From NCBI GenBank assembly GCA_949127735.1, contig CASBPX010000021.1:1-55808 (forward strand): DNA of 55,808 bases. Reading direction: 5' to 3'. Below are positions 9,034 to 17,488 of this stretch, in pieces. Made by a program: the position numbers and the translations under genes. The DNA is from Candidatus Obscuribacterales bacterium (GTDB lineage: Bacteria > Cyanobacteriota > Vampirovibrionia > Obscuribacterales > Obscuribacteraceae). Each line of letters starts with the position of its first letter. The stretch's first letter is position 1. Under the pieces are notes generated by a model that had not been told where the DNA came from, ran no database searches, and saw nothing but the letters and a program-made list of their open reading frames with translations.

Positions 9034-9882
9034 ATGAGAAAAATACTTTTTCTGTTGATCGCTTTGATAAGCATCGCTACACCGGTAAAGGCCGAAACGA
9101 TAAAACTGGGGATAGAACATTCAGACTATTTGCCGACAGTTTCCAACAGCTATGTGCCCGGATCTTCGCACGGTGGTTATGCACAACAGAGTGCACCACA
9201 GTATCGTGGCGGCTATCAGATTGATGCCGCACAACCAAATCAGCAGCACGCCGGCTTTTACCAGCAGTCAGCATCGATGACTGTGCCACGGCCTCAACAG
9301 CCGATGATCGAATGGTTTCAAGTTCCGAAAAGTATGGCCGGTTCATGGTCGAAAAAAGGTGATATCACCCTTGATGTCACCGATTTACGCACAGGTATGA
9401 AACGGCAGGTTGGTGCCTGGACCGATAATGAAATGTTGGTGCACATGGGGCACCAGATGGACAAGGCCGGCAACGTGTGGCACGTCAATATTTTGCCTTC
9501 AGAGAAAGACAGTGTGTCAAATGGCAAGCAAGTGCGCTTCATGACGGTGCAGCAAGTATGCGAGCAATATACGCCTAGTAATCTCTTGACTCGTACTCAT
9601 TATGTAATCACTGAGAGTTATCCAAATACCGGTCAAATTGCCGAGCAATTTCAACAAGAATCACTCAACCACTATTCGCTTGCAAATGAAGCCGAAATGC
9701 AAAATTTGAGTTCCAATCGCGTTTTCACTTACGCCGGCCAACCCATGCGTGATGGTACTCTGCAAAGCAAATTTATGAGAATTGGACCTTTTGTACCATT
9801 GGGTCAGATGAACGGTATTGACCTTGCGCAATCTCTCAATCAATTTCTATTGTCAAAAGGTATGGCACAGCTAGCGCAGTGA
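9034..9882 (+). CDS. Secreted hypothetical protein
   Basis: A 282-residue protein with a clear signal peptide (MRKILFLLIALISIATPVKA, cleavage near residue 20). A Gln/Tyr/Gly-rich, probably disordered stretch (about 40-85) precedes a compact domain from about residue 90 (WFQVPKSMAGSWSKKGDITL), which contains repeated short beta-like stretches. SWSKKGD and VWHVNIL suggest a beta-barrel or lipocalin-like fold, but no family was recognised. It follows the upstream membrane gene by 6 bases and is likely co-translated with it, perhaps as the periplasmic partner of its TPR domain (inference). Confidence 0.82.
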   Translation: MRKILFLLIALISIATPVKAETIKLGIEHSDYLPTVSNSYVPGSSHGGYAQQSAPQYRGGYQIDAAQPNQQHAGFYQQSASMTVPRPQQPMIEWFQVPKSMAGSWSKKGDITLDVTDLRTGMKRQVGAWTDNEMLVHMGHQMDKAGNVWHVNILPSEKDSVSNGKQVRFMTVQQVCEQYTPSNLLTRTHYVITESYPNTGQIAEQFQQESLNHYSLANEAEMQNLSSNRVFTYAGQPMRDGTLQSKFMRIGPFVPLGQMNGIDLAQSLNQFLLSKGMAQLAQ

Positions 9883-10053
9883 TTATTGCCCTGCTCCTGT
9901 CCGATAAAAACAATCGCGAAATTATTTTTCTTCTCTTGGAAAGCAGCTTCGCCACTGCCCATTGTTGCATCGGCGAAAAATGACTTGATGATCTGCAAAT
10001 TGATCAGGCACCACTGATGGTATATATTTTCTGCAGAGGGGCCTCCCGCTAAT

Positions 10054-10087
10054 TACCGCAAAGATATTGCCGTAAGGGTCGAACCCT
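10054..10087 (+). other. Two adjacent hairpins in the 447-base gap between 9882 and 10330
   Basis: Within the gap, TAC-C-GCAA (10054-10061) pairs with TTGC-C-GTA (10067-10074) around a 5-base loop. Directly after it AGGGT (10075-10079) pairs with ACCCT (10083-10087). The two stems abut and could stack coaxially. They lie 40 bases upstream of a possible small-peptide gene. I compared the region by eye with tRNA T-arms and with c-di-GMP, c-di-AMP, purine and cobalamin riboswitch cores and found no convincing match. Apart from this and the small ORF, I see nothing in the gap. Confidence 0.35.
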
Positions 10088-10127
10088 CGCCAACTCTAAA
10101 CCTAAGCAACAACTCTAGAAAGACGTC

Positions 10128-10256
10128 ATGTTTCTACCTAAAGTAATCTTTCGTACTCTTGTGGTGGCGATGCTGATTCTTGCGGCCCACAGTGCCATTA
10201 TCGAGCCTGACGAATCAATCAGTTCGCACCAGCAACATCTGGCATCTAGTAGGTAA
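10128..10256 (+). CDS. Possible 42-residue membrane or secreted peptide
   Basis: A short frame encoding a basic start (MFLPKVIFRT), a hydrophobic core (LVVAMLILAAHSAII) and a polar tail ending ASSR. This is the shape of a single-span peptide or a cleaved signal peptide. An AGAAAG lies about 7 bases upstream, a weak ribosome site. It sits in the only gap over 300 bases and follows two stacked hairpins, which could be its leader. It could also be chance: there is no homologue to compare and no codon evidence beyond the hydrophobic pattern. Confidence 0.3.
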   Translation: MFLPKVIFRTLVVAMLILAAHSAIIEPDESISSHQQHLASSR

Positions 10257-10329
10257 ATCGGTCTTTTGTGTGTAGAATAGTGGCACCGCCTTCGGTGATT
10301 ACTTTCAACTCTCGCGAGGCTAAAATCGA

Positions 10330-10920
10330 TTGAAAGAGTTGGATGTTCGCCGACTACTCTATCGCACCGAAATTAAGCGGGTGCTGGGTGACATTCCCAA
10401 AAGTAGAGTAGTTGATGAATTGAATCTCTTGCGCGGTCTCGTGCGTGTTGATGTGGCAATCATCAACGACAGTTTGCATGGTTATGAAATCAAATCAGCC
10501 TCAGATAATTTGCTGCGACTGCCTAATCAGCAAGAGCATTACGGCAAAGTTTTTGAAAAAATGACTCTGGTGGCAGACGAAAGACATGTGGATCATGCCG
10601 TGAAAATCGTGCCCAGCTCCTGGGGTCTAATTTCAGTAGGTGTGCGCGAAGGCAAACCTTACGCAGAAGAGATCTGGCCGGCACGCCGTAGCAACACTTT
10701 AGACCCACTGGCAATGGCACAACTATTGTGGCGAGAAGAGGCTCTGGAACTGATGCAATATTTTGATCTAAGTTACGGTTACGCCAGCAAGCCAAGAAAA
10801 ATTCTCTGGCAAGTGATCGCCGACAATCTGACGGTGGAACAGTTGAAAGCATTTGTGTGCTTTAAACTGCGCACGCGCAAAGGATGGAAAAGAAAGAAAC
10901 GTTGTCGCCTGGTGATCTGA
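10330..10920 (+). CDS. sce7726 family protein (PD-(D/E)XK nuclease-like fold)
   Basis: A 196-residue protein with the sce7726-family signature: VDVAIINDSLHGYEIKS (40-56), then LRLPNQQEHYGKVFEKMTLV (62-81). Acidic residues Glu30, Asp41 and Glu53 with Lys55 (EIK) fit a PD-(D/E)XK active site, so a DNA-cleaving or DNA-binding role is plausible, though no function is established for the family that I know of. The tail is strongly basic (RTRKGWKRKKRCR), which fits nucleic-acid binding. The start is TTG at 10330; a second TTG three codons on is possible, and neither has an ideal ribosome site. The stop abuts the stop of the convergent Rrf2 gene with no spacer. Confidence 0.82.
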   Translation: MKELDVRRLLYRTEIKRVLGDIPKSRVVDELNLLRGLVRVDVAIINDSLHGYEIKSASDNLLRLPNQQEHYGKVFEKMTLVADERHVDHAVKIVPSSWGLISVGVREGKPYAEEIWPARRSNTLDPLAMAQLLWREEALELMQYFDLSYGYASKPRKILWQVIADNLTVEQLKAFVCFKLRTRKGWKRKKRCRLVI

Positions 10921-11379
10921 TTATTTTCGTAAAAGTGGTTTAGCACGCCGCCGTTTTTTCTTCACTGTACATAAACCGACTCGTGATGGAGCATCAATCA
11001 ATTCTTTGATGCTCGAGTGGCTGAGCGTACCCTCGACTAATGCCAGCGCTTCATCAATACATTTATGCAATGAACAAAGAGCACCACCGTGCTCTGGCAT
11101 TCCCATAGGGCAAGATCTGATGCGCAATATGGGATCAACAATTTCTACGATTTCTAAAATAGATAGTTCGGCAGGGTCTACAGCTAAAGTGAAGCCGCCA
11201 CCAAGGCCTCGCTGGGAAGAGACAAGCCCGGCACGACTGAGTGACTGCAGTACTTTAGATAGGTAGGCGCCGGGAACTTTAGTGCCTTCGGCAATTTGTG
11301 CTGTTGTATGGGCTTGGCCATCACTCATAGCAAGAAAAACCACAGCTCTAAGTGCATACTCGGTGGTTTGTGTAATCAA
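10921..11379 (-). CDS. Rrf2 family transcriptional regulator
   Basis: A 152-residue winged-helix regulator. The N-terminus MITQTTEYALRAVVFLA and the recognition region VPGAYLSKVLQSLSRAGLVSSQRGLGGGF are typical of Rrf2. Cys91 in RSCPMG is followed by Cys103 and Cys108 in ALCSLHKC, so three cysteines are available for an iron-sulfur cluster or redox sensing, though the spacing (C-x11-C-x4-C) differs from IscR. The C-terminal tail is basic (KKKRRRAKPLLRK), an unusual extension. The start is TTG at 11379, with AGGGA 6 bases upstream. It is divergent from the mutagenesis cassette and convergent with the sce7726 gene. Its targets are unknown; self-regulation through the adjacent inverted repeat is possible. 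Confidence 0.93.
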   Translation of the reverse strand: MITQTTEYALRAVVFLAMSDGQAHTTAQIAEGTKVPGAYLSKVLQSLSRAGLVSSQRGLGGGFTLAVDPAELSILEIVEIVDPILRIRSCPMGMPEHGGALCSLHKCIDEALALVEGTLSHSSIKELIDAPSRVGLCTVKKKRRRAKPLLRK

Positions 11380-11426
11380 AAGGAATCCCTCAATTTTAAG
11401 CGCTCAATGGATGATTGCCCAAAGTG

Positions 11427-11470
11427 GGATAACCGGTAACTAAATTCAATCCCATCTTTGCGGGTTATCC
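11427..11470. promoter_or_regulatory. Inverted repeat GGATAACC / GGTTATCC upstream of the Rrf2 gene
   Basis: GGATAACC (11427-11434) and its exact complement GGTTATCC (11463-11470) flank 28 bases. The left arm overlaps a near-palindrome GATAACCGGTAACT. The element lies about 50-90 bases before the Rrf2 start, where an autoregulatory operator would sit, and about 75 bases upstream of the mutagenesis-cassette promoter. It may be an operator pair or a leader hairpin. Only the repeat is seen. Confidence 0.4.
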
Positions 11471-11542
11471 TATTGGTCTATTTTGTATACGCAGCACTAC
11501 ATCTATATAGATGCAATTGCCATACGAGGCAAAAGAAAATGG

Positions 11543-11571
11543 TTGACTACCATACGGCTGTATGGTTTAAT
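11543..11571 (+). promoter_or_regulatory. Promoter of the imuA-imuB-dnaE2 cassette with embedded dyad (candidate LexA box)
   Basis: TTGACT (11543-11548) and TTTAAT (11566-11571) form a sigma-70-type -35/-10 pair with the ideal 17-base spacer. The spacer is taken up by a perfect inverted repeat, ACCATAC (11549-11555), GGCT, GTATGGT (11560-11566). A repressor bound there would block polymerase. Known LexA operators in several phyla are dyads with a 4-base centre, and imuA/imuB/dnaE2 cassettes are LexA-controlled wherever studied, so this is a strong candidate SOS operator. The position and symmetry are seen; the repressor is inferred. Confidence 0.75.
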
Positions 11572-11624
11572 TACTGCATCGGGGAAATGCAATTAAATCG
11601 AAAGGAGGCGGGCGTAGCGCGGCT

Positions 11625-12422
11625 ATGGTTGGTGCAGTTAGTGTTGCAAATTTAAAAAAAGAGCTTGAACAGTTGTTTCCGGGCAAGTGGCTATCTGGAG
11701 GTGAGGTAGGCCGTTCGCTGAAGACCGGATTAGACCAGATTGATTTTGGTATTTCAGCTGGATTGCTCAAGCGACGCATAACTGAATGGGTAGGTACTTC
11801 TTCTTCCGGCAAAACCACTGTTTTGCGAACGATTTGTTCTAATTGGTGCGCCACTGGTCTGAATGTAATTTATATAGATACCTTTGACAGGTTACTGGCC
11901 GCCGACTGGTGCTTTTCTAATCATGCAAAAGACGAAAAACAAGGTAGATTCTGGGTTCTGAGAAGTAATACCGATAAAGATCCAACTGCCAGACGTGACT
12001 ATTTGAAAGATTCATTGTGGGCGTGCGAACAGTTGATTCGTTCTCGCGTTTTCGATGTGGTCATTCTAGATCTAGGAGAGAAGAACATCATCACCAGCAA
12101 CTTCTATGCAAGATTGCAACGAGCTTTGGAAAGATCTAAAGCCTCATTAATAGTGCTAAAAGATGATGATTCTTCTTCCCAGTCTGCTAAATGGGGAGCA
12201 AATTCAAGAATGAGTTTCGGCTTCTCTCGACCTGTTCATTTCGAGCTTGGTTTAACCGGTCATGCTGATGATATTGCCACCTTGATGCCCACTATCACTG
12301 GGGCAATTTGGAAAGACGGCATGTCTAACAATATTGAAGTATCGGTGCCATCTCATGTCCAGAATCGCTTGTTTACGCATCCCCAAGTTCCAGATCGAAG
12401 TACATCTAAAAACAGAGCCTGA
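11625..12422 (+). CDS. ImuA-like RecA-fold protein of the mutasome cassette
   Basis: A 265-residue RecA-like protein in the position of imuA. It has a Walker A motif (WVGTSSSGKTT, about residues 55-65), the preceding segment LKTGLDQIDFGISAGLLKRRITE typical of RecA/ImuA N-lobes, and a Walker B-like strand VFDVVILDLGEK. ImuA helps the inactive polymerase ImuB and DnaE2 copy damaged templates. The only ATG in reach is 11625; a strong AAAGGAGG lies 16 bases away, farther than usual. A 22-codon frame (11587-11655) starts earlier and overlaps this start, so translation could be coupled. The gene overlaps imuB by 68 bases. Divergence from classical ImuA is high, so the name rests partly on context. 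Confidence 0.85.
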   Translation: MVGAVSVANLKKELEQLFPGKWLSGGEVGRSLKTGLDQIDFGISAGLLKRRITEWVGTSSSGKTTVLRTICSNWCATGLNVIYIDTFDRLLAADWCFSNHAKDEKQGRFWVLRSNTDKDPTARRDYLKDSLWACEQLIRSRVFDVVILDLGEKNIITSNFYARLQRALERSKASLIVLKDDDSSSQSAKWGANSRMSFGFSRPVHFELGLTGHADDIATLMPTITGAIWKDGMSNNIEVSVPSHVQNRLFTHPQVPDRSTSKNRA

Positions 12423-14118
12423 ACTTAAGCGACAACCTTTAGTTCTACTATCAAGTTCTAACAATCAAAATCAGTCTTTGAAATTTTCTAACAGCATCGG
12501 TCGGGCAAAAGTTTTGATTTGCTCGAAGGAAGCTGAACGCGAAAATATTCATCCAGGAATGACATTTACAGAAGCAAGGGCAATTTGTTCACACCTAGTT
12601 TGGAGAGAGTACGATGACAAGTTTTACAAGAGTGCGCAGAAGAAATTGGCCAGGGAACTCATTGCCGCGTCTCCACGTGTTAGCACTGGTGAATCAGGAC
12701 ATTTCTACTTTGACGCTGAGGGGTTTAATCGCCTGGGCGGCGAAAATAAGCTTTGCCGAGATGTACTTAAGTTGGTTAGTCGTCATGGTTTTGTCGACGG
12801 CCATATTGGCCTCGCTGATTGCGCTTTTGCAGCAAGGGTAGCCAGTCGTTCGAAATCGAAACGCTGGTATATCGTTAACTCTGGCTGCGACACTGCTTTC
12901 CTTTCGCCTCTTTCAATCGACTTCCTGCCTGTCACGGAAGAGGCGAAAGGAAATTTAAAAGAACTGGGAATTAGAACTATCGGCCAATTTACGGAGGTGC
13001 CGGTGACGTCCTATGCTGGGCGTTTTGATCAAAGTGTTCTTATTGCTTATGATTTAGCTTGTGGAAGAGATAATACTCAGCCGGCATTACCACTGGTTGA
13101 AAAGCAATTTCAGTGCATTATCGATATTGGTTCGGCAACAGAATCGCTGAAAGAGACTCTATTTGTTTTTAAAACAATGTTGGAGCGTCTTACGCGCGAA
13201 TTGCAAAACAATGGACTGACTGCTGATGAGCTCACAGTCATATTTTTCAATGATAACGATAAATTTGACGAACGAACAATCAAACTCATTCGTTCATCTC
13301 ACAACAGCAGATTTCTTCTGGATGTATTGAGATTGTCGCTGGAATCAAAACCACTAATTCGTGAATTTACTGCTATTCATCTTTCTGTATCAAGGTTTTC
13401 ACGTGAATATTTTGAACAAAAAAGAGCAACGATCTCAAAAGATTCTTCTTCGCGAGAAGAATTGCTACTTAACGGAGGTGATGAACTAGATGATTCTTCC
13501 GAGCCTGTAATGCTGCTTTTGCAGCGCTTTATGACCAGATTAGGGGAAGACGCATTAGTAAAACCGGTACTCAATGACCAATATATGCCTGAACAAGCTG
13601 GCGTATGGGTGTCGGTTGTTAATGCCAATCAATTATCAATATCAACGTCAACATCAACATCAACTCCTGTAAACGATGAATTTATCCAACGCTTTTCTGA
13701 TGTAAAAACTACCAATCAATCTAGAAAGGACTGCTTGATGCCTGGATTAGTGCTAAAGCGTCACACACCGGCGATGCCGGTTTTTGTTCAATTTAAAGAC
13801 AATGATTCGAAAGAGCGTGACCTCGGTGAAATAGATAGTAAAACTCCATTTAAGCCTGCTGCCGTTACTTATAGAGGGCAGTGGTATCACGTCAATCAAA
13901 TTACAACACCAGAGCGAATTTCTGGTATGTGGTGGGAGAAGCCTGTTCGTAAATCCTATTACGTAGCTTTGATAGAGAAAAAACCTGAATTTGCGGCTCT
14001 TTCTCGTGCCGGTTATAAATCAGCAGGGGTACGCTCAATTCTTCCCAACCTTATGACTGTTTTGCTTGTTTATGATCATCAAGAACGCGGCTGGTATGTG
14101 GAAGGAGTTTTTGACTAA
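12355..14118 (+). CDS. imuB: ImuB-like Y-family DNA polymerase (catalytically dead accessory factor)
   Basis: A 587-residue Y-family polymerase homologue. The N-terminus SRIACLRIPKFQIEVHL aligns with DinB, but the first catalytic Asp site is replaced by neutral residues. The second acidic site, near HFYFDAEG (residues about 116-123), also lacks the SxDE pattern, as expected for ImuB. A thumb helix-hairpin-helix (KELGIRTIGQFTEVP) follows. The C-terminus (from AAVTYRGQWYHV to WYVEGVFD) matches the DUF6504-type domain often ending ImuB. ImuB bridges the beta clamp, ImuA and DnaE2. The start is ATG at 12355, 21 bases inside an alternative TTG. It overlaps imuA and is followed by dnaE2 after 10 bases, so it is the middle gene of an operon. 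A Ser-Thr run lies near residue 430. Confidence 0.92.
   Translation: MSRIACLRIPKFQIEVHLKTEPELKRQPLVLLSSSNNQNQSLKFSNSIGRAKVLICSKEAERENIHPGMTFTEARAICSHLVWREYDDKFYKSAQKKLARELIAASPRVSTGESGHFYFDAEGFNRLGGENKLCRDVLKLVSRHGFVDGHIGLADCAFAARVASRSKSKRWYIVNSGCDTAFLSPLSIDFLPVTEEAKGNLKELGIRTIGQFTEVPVTSYAGRFDQSVLIAYDLACGRDNTQPALPLVEKQFQCIIDIGSATESLKETLFVFKTMLERLTRELQNNGLTADELTVIFFNDNDKFDERTIKLIRSSHNSRFLLDVLRLSLESKPLIREFTAIHLSVSRFSREYFEQKRATISKDSSSREELLLNGGDELDDSSEPVMLLLQRFMTRLGEDALVKPVLNDQYMPEQAGVWVSVVNANQLSISTSTSTSTPVNDEFIQRFSDVKTTNQSRKDCLMPGLVLKRHTPAMPVFVQFKDNDSKERDLGEIDSKTPFKPAAVTYRGQWYHVNQITTPERISGMWWEKPVRKSYYVALIEKKPEFAALSRAGYKSAGVRSILPNLMTVLLVYDHQERGWYVEGVFD
13635..13665 (+). repeat. Short ATCAAC-type microsatellite inside imuB
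   Basis: A run of imperfect hexamers (ATCAAT, ATCAAC, GTCAAC, ATCAAC, ATCAAC) encodes an alternating Ser-Thr linker (STSTSTST) between the polymerase-like core and the C-terminal domain of ImuB. The length may vary by slippage without breaking the frame, because the unit is six bases. Confidence 0.7.
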
Positions 14119-14128
14119 TTAGGTAACA

Positions 14129-17100
14129 ATGCCCAGATATGCAGAACTTCATTGTCACTCGGCCTTTTCTTTTTTAGACGGGGCTTCAAACCCTGAAGAA
14201 TTGGCATATCGGGCAAAACAACTGGGCCTTGATGCTCTTGCTCTGACCGACCATGATGATCTGGGAGGTATACCCAGATTTGCTCACGCTGCCAGAGAAC
14301 TATCTCTGGAAGCAATTGTTGGCGCTGAGTTGACTCTTGAGGACGAGTCTCACATTATTGTTCTGGTCAAAGACTTGACCGGATATCGCAATCTTTGTGC
14401 CCTTGTTACTCTAGCCAGATCTGAGGCTGATAGAGGCAGCCCGCGCATTACATATGATCAGCTTTTTTCTAGAGCGAAGGGTCTTGTTGCACTGTCTGGC
14501 TGCCCTCATGGAGCAATTCCTGCCGCTCTCGCCAGCGGAGAGACACTTGTAGCCAGACGCCATTTAAAACGTTTCGTCGAAGTATTTAGTGAAGATTTCT
14601 TTTTAGAAGTTGGTCATCATTATATTACTCAAGAGTCTTTAATTACCAGACAGTTGATTGAAATTGCCAGTTCTACTGGTACACCATGGGTGGTGACTAA
14701 TAATGTGCACTATGTCGGCAGTGAAAAGCGCATAGTTCATGATGTACTCACTTGTCTTAAGCACAAAGTTACTTTACCGCAAGCTGGGCGTAGACTGAGA
14801 CCGAACGGCAGCTGGTATATGAAATCGGCTGATGAAATGGCTCATATGTGGCGTCACAATCTGGTTGGTATCAAAAATACTTTACTAGTGGCTGAGCGCT
14901 GTCAGTTTCGGCTGGGATGGTTAGAGCCACCACTGCCTTCTTTTTCATTTACTGAAGCAGTGGCAAAAGAGTCGGGCATTTCAATTTCACTTCTAGAAAC
15001 ACCTGATGTCGCTGACCCTTTAGCAACTGACACGGTTTTACTTGATGGCGAATCTGGCACTCGTCCTACGCAAGTAAGTTATCCTGGATTGCTTGAACAT
15101 TTGGTCTGGTCTGGTGCCGCCAAACGTTACGATGTTTTGACCGATGTGCATCGTAAACAGTTAAATCATGAGCTCAGTTTGATCAACAAACTCAAACTGG
15201 CACCATACTTTTTGATTATGTGGGACATTGTACGCTTTGCTCGCTCGCAAGGCATTGCTGTACAGGGCCGTGGCTCTGCTGCTAATTCGGCTATTTGTTA
15301 TTGCCTGATGATTACGGCAGTTGACCCTATTGCTATGGATTTATTATTTGAACGCTTTTTATCTGAAGGTCGCACTGAACCGCCTGATATCGATTTAGAT
15401 ATTGCTCACCAGGAACGAGAAATTGTTTTGCAATATGTCTATGAGAAATATGGTCGCGCACACGCGGCCATGGTCTGCGAAGTAATTACATATCGCGGAC
15501 GCTCGGCAACAAGAGATGCAGCAAGAGTATTGGGCTTTTCTCAAGAGCAAGCTGATTTGCTTTCACGTGAAGCCCATCACGGCGAGGCTCAAGATGCGGC
15601 AGCTAATTTGGCTAATGGTGGTTTAGAGAGACTCGGATTTGATATTAACGACAGGCGCGTCAAACTTTTAGTCAAAGTGATTGAGGGTTTGCATCAATTA
15701 CCGCGTCACCGTTCTATTCACGTGGGCGGATTTGTTCTTTCGGGCCAGCCTATCGGTGAAATTGTGCCGGTTGAGAATGCGGCTATGGATAAGCGCACAG
15801 TGATTCAATGGGATAAAGACGATATAGATTTGGTTGGTTTGATCAAAATTGATTTGCTGGGGCTTGGTATGTTGACCATGCTGCAAGAAGGTCTTAAGTT
15901 AATTGAAAAGCATCGAGGTCAGACTATTGATATCGGCAAACTCAATATGACTGATCCGGCCATTTATGCCATGTTGCAGAAGGCTGATACAGTGGGAGTT
16001 TTCCAGGTTGAATCGCGTGCGCAAATGAATATTTTGCCCAAGCTCAGGCCGACTTGCTTTTATGACATTATTGTTTCGATAGCTTTAATTCGACCTGGTC
16101 CTATTCAAGGGAATATTGTTCATCCTTATTTGAAAAGACGACGCGGCGAAGAAAAAGTTGAATATCTTCATCCAAGTCTTGAGCCAATTCTTAAACGTAC
16201 TCTGGGTGTACCTCTATTTCAAGAGCAGGGCATGAAACTGGCAGTGACGGCCGCTGATTTCACTGCTTCAGAAGCTGATCAGCTGCGCAAAGTTATGAGT
16301 CATAAACGCTCGAAAGAAAAGATGGCTAAGCTTTGTGTCAAGTTGGCTGAAGGTATGAAAAAAAATGGTTTTACCGAAGAAGCCATCAAAACCATTACTC
16401 ACCAGCTAGAGGCTTTTGCCAATTATGGTTTTCCTGAAAGTCACGCTGCTTCTTTTTCGTTATTGGTTTATGCTTCGGCGCATTTAAAACTCTACTATCA
16501 CTCCGAGTTTTGTTGTGCTATTTTAAATGCTCAGCCGATGGGCTTCTACAGCCCAGCATCATTAATTCGCGATGCCACGCATCATGGCGTTAAAATCAGG
16601 CCAGTAGATCTGGCCCATAGCTACTGGAATTGCACATTAGAAGAAGATGCCACCAGTTGTGGTGGTCTTGCTGTGCGATTGGGCCTGAGATTTATCGACG
16701 GATTAGGAAACAGAAGTTCTGAGGCTCTTGAGCAATCATGGAAAAATGGTGGATTATTTACTTCAGTTGAAGATGTGGTATCACGCAGTGGTCTGATGCC
16801 CAGTGATCTTAAATTCTTAGCTAAGGCAGGAGCTTTTGAAACGCTTTGCCCTGATAGACGTCAGGCTTTATGGCGGGTGCTGTCCTTATTACGACCTAAA
16901 AAATCTATGCCTTTGCTCGAAGCTCTGGTGGCAGAAGATCAATTAGATGCGAGTGGAAAAACTGTTGATTGTCTTTACGAAGCACCGGTACAATTGCCGC
17001 TAATGAGTGAACTGGAAGAAGTGGTATCAGACTATCGCACCATGGGTTTATCTACCGGCAAGCATCCTATGGCATTTTATCGAGGTTGGACCAGGGCTAA

Positions 17101-17425
17101 TAAAATACATTCCTGCCTTGAACTATATTCACAAGAAGATGGTGAAGAAGTAGCGGTTGCCGGAGCAGTTATTTGTCGTCAAAGGCCCGGAACTGCAAAA
17201 GGCTTTGTTTTTCTCACTTTAGAAGATGAAACCGGCATGGCCAATGTGATTATCAAACCAAAACTATTTGAAATTTATCGGCAGGTTGTATTGAATTCGT
17301 CGCTGCTTAAAGTCGTTGGATTACTGCAATTGGAAGAAGGAGTCTGTAACGTGATTGCCAGGCATTTCGAAGCCCTGCCGCCACTAAAAGAAGATCTTTA
17401 TCTGCCCGCGCGCAATTTTCACTAA
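14129..17425 (+). CDS. dnaE2: Error-prone DNA polymerase DnaE2
   Basis: A 1098-residue C-family polymerase, the catalytic member of the ImuA-ImuB-DnaE2 mutasome that performs damage-induced mutagenic synthesis. An N-terminal PHP domain begins YAELHCHSAFSFLDGAS (4-20). The palm holds GRGSAANSAICYC and the catalytic acidic stretch PPDIDLD (418-424). The finger region has RPGPIQGNIVHPYLKRR and FPESHAASFSLLVYASAHLK. A C-terminal OB fold follows (around VFLTLEDETGMANVIIKP). The length is shorter than replicative DnaE1 (about 1160) and matches DnaE2. The start is ATG at 14129, 10 bases after imuB. Known relatives depend on their ImuB partner through the C-terminal tail. It was chosen over DnaE1 because of the cassette and the HCHSAFSFLDGAS pattern. 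Confidence 0.97.
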   Translation: MPRYAELHCHSAFSFLDGASNPEELAYRAKQLGLDALALTDHDDLGGIPRFAHAARELSLEAIVGAELTLEDESHIIVLVKDLTGYRNLCALVTLARSEADRGSPRITYDQLFSRAKGLVALSGCPHGAIPAALASGETLVARRHLKRFVEVFSEDFFLEVGHHYITQESLITRQLIEIASSTGTPWVVTNNVHYVGSEKRIVHDVLTCLKHKVTLPQAGRRLRPNGSWYMKSADEMAHMWRHNLVGIKNTLLVAERCQFRLGWLEPPLPSFSFTEAVAKESGISISLLETPDVADPLATDTVLLDGESGTRPTQVSYPGLLEHLVWSGAAKRYDVLTDVHRKQLNHELSLINKLKLAPYFLIMWDIVRFARSQGIAVQGRGSAANSAICYCLMITAVDPIAMDLLFERFLSEGRTEPPDIDLDIAHQEREIVLQYVYEKYGRAHAAMVCEVITYRGRSATRDAARVLGFSQEQADLLSREAHHGEAQDAAANLANGGLERLGFDINDRRVKLLVKVIEGLHQLPRHRSIHVGGFVLSGQPIGEIVPVENAAMDKRTVIQWDKDDIDLVGLIKIDLLGLGMLTMLQEGLKLIEKHRGQTIDIGKLNMTDPAIYAMLQKADTVGVFQVESRAQMNILPKLRPTCFYDIIVSIALIRPGPIQGNIVHPYLKRRRGEEKVEYLHPSLEPILKRTLGVPLFQEQGMKLAVTAADFTASEADQLRKVMSHKRSKEKMAKLCVKLAEGMKKNGFTEEAIKTITHQLEAFANYGFPESHAASFSLLVYASAHLKLYYHSEFCCAILNAQPMGFYSPASLIRDATHHGVKIRPVDLAHSYWNCTLEEDATSCGGLAVRLGLRFIDGLGNRSSEALEQSWKNGGLFTSVEDVVSRSGLMPSDLKFLAKAGAFETLCPDRRQALWRVLSLLRPKKSMPLLEALVAEDQLDASGKTVDCLYEAPVQLPLMSELEEVVSDYRTMGLSTGKHPMAFYRGWTRANKIHSCLELYSQEDGEEVAVAGAVICRQRPGTAKGFVFLTLEDETGMANVIIKPKLFEIYRQVVLNSSLLKVVGLLQLEEGVCNVIARHFEALPPLKEDLYLPARNFH

Positions 17426-17488
17426 ACATCTAAACCGCCCGATATCATCTCAGCATCGGTCTGTGACGTGATGCCAGCTCAATAGCCC

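Noticed and set aside
10070-10090. AGGGTCGAACCCT looks like a tRNA T-arm at first sight
   Set aside because: The loop is 3 bases and no cloverleaf fits around it; it was treated as a plain hairpin.
10330-11379. The sce7726-like gene and Rrf2 gene as a defence island
   Set aside because: Convergent, unrelated in orientation, with no nuclease partner or repeat array; the cassette beside them is a repair system.
11587-11655. 22-codon frame overlapping the imuA start
   Set aside because: It has a hydrophobic end but the AAAGGAGG lies inside it and not before its start. It may be chance or a coupling leader, so it is mentioned but not called as a gene.
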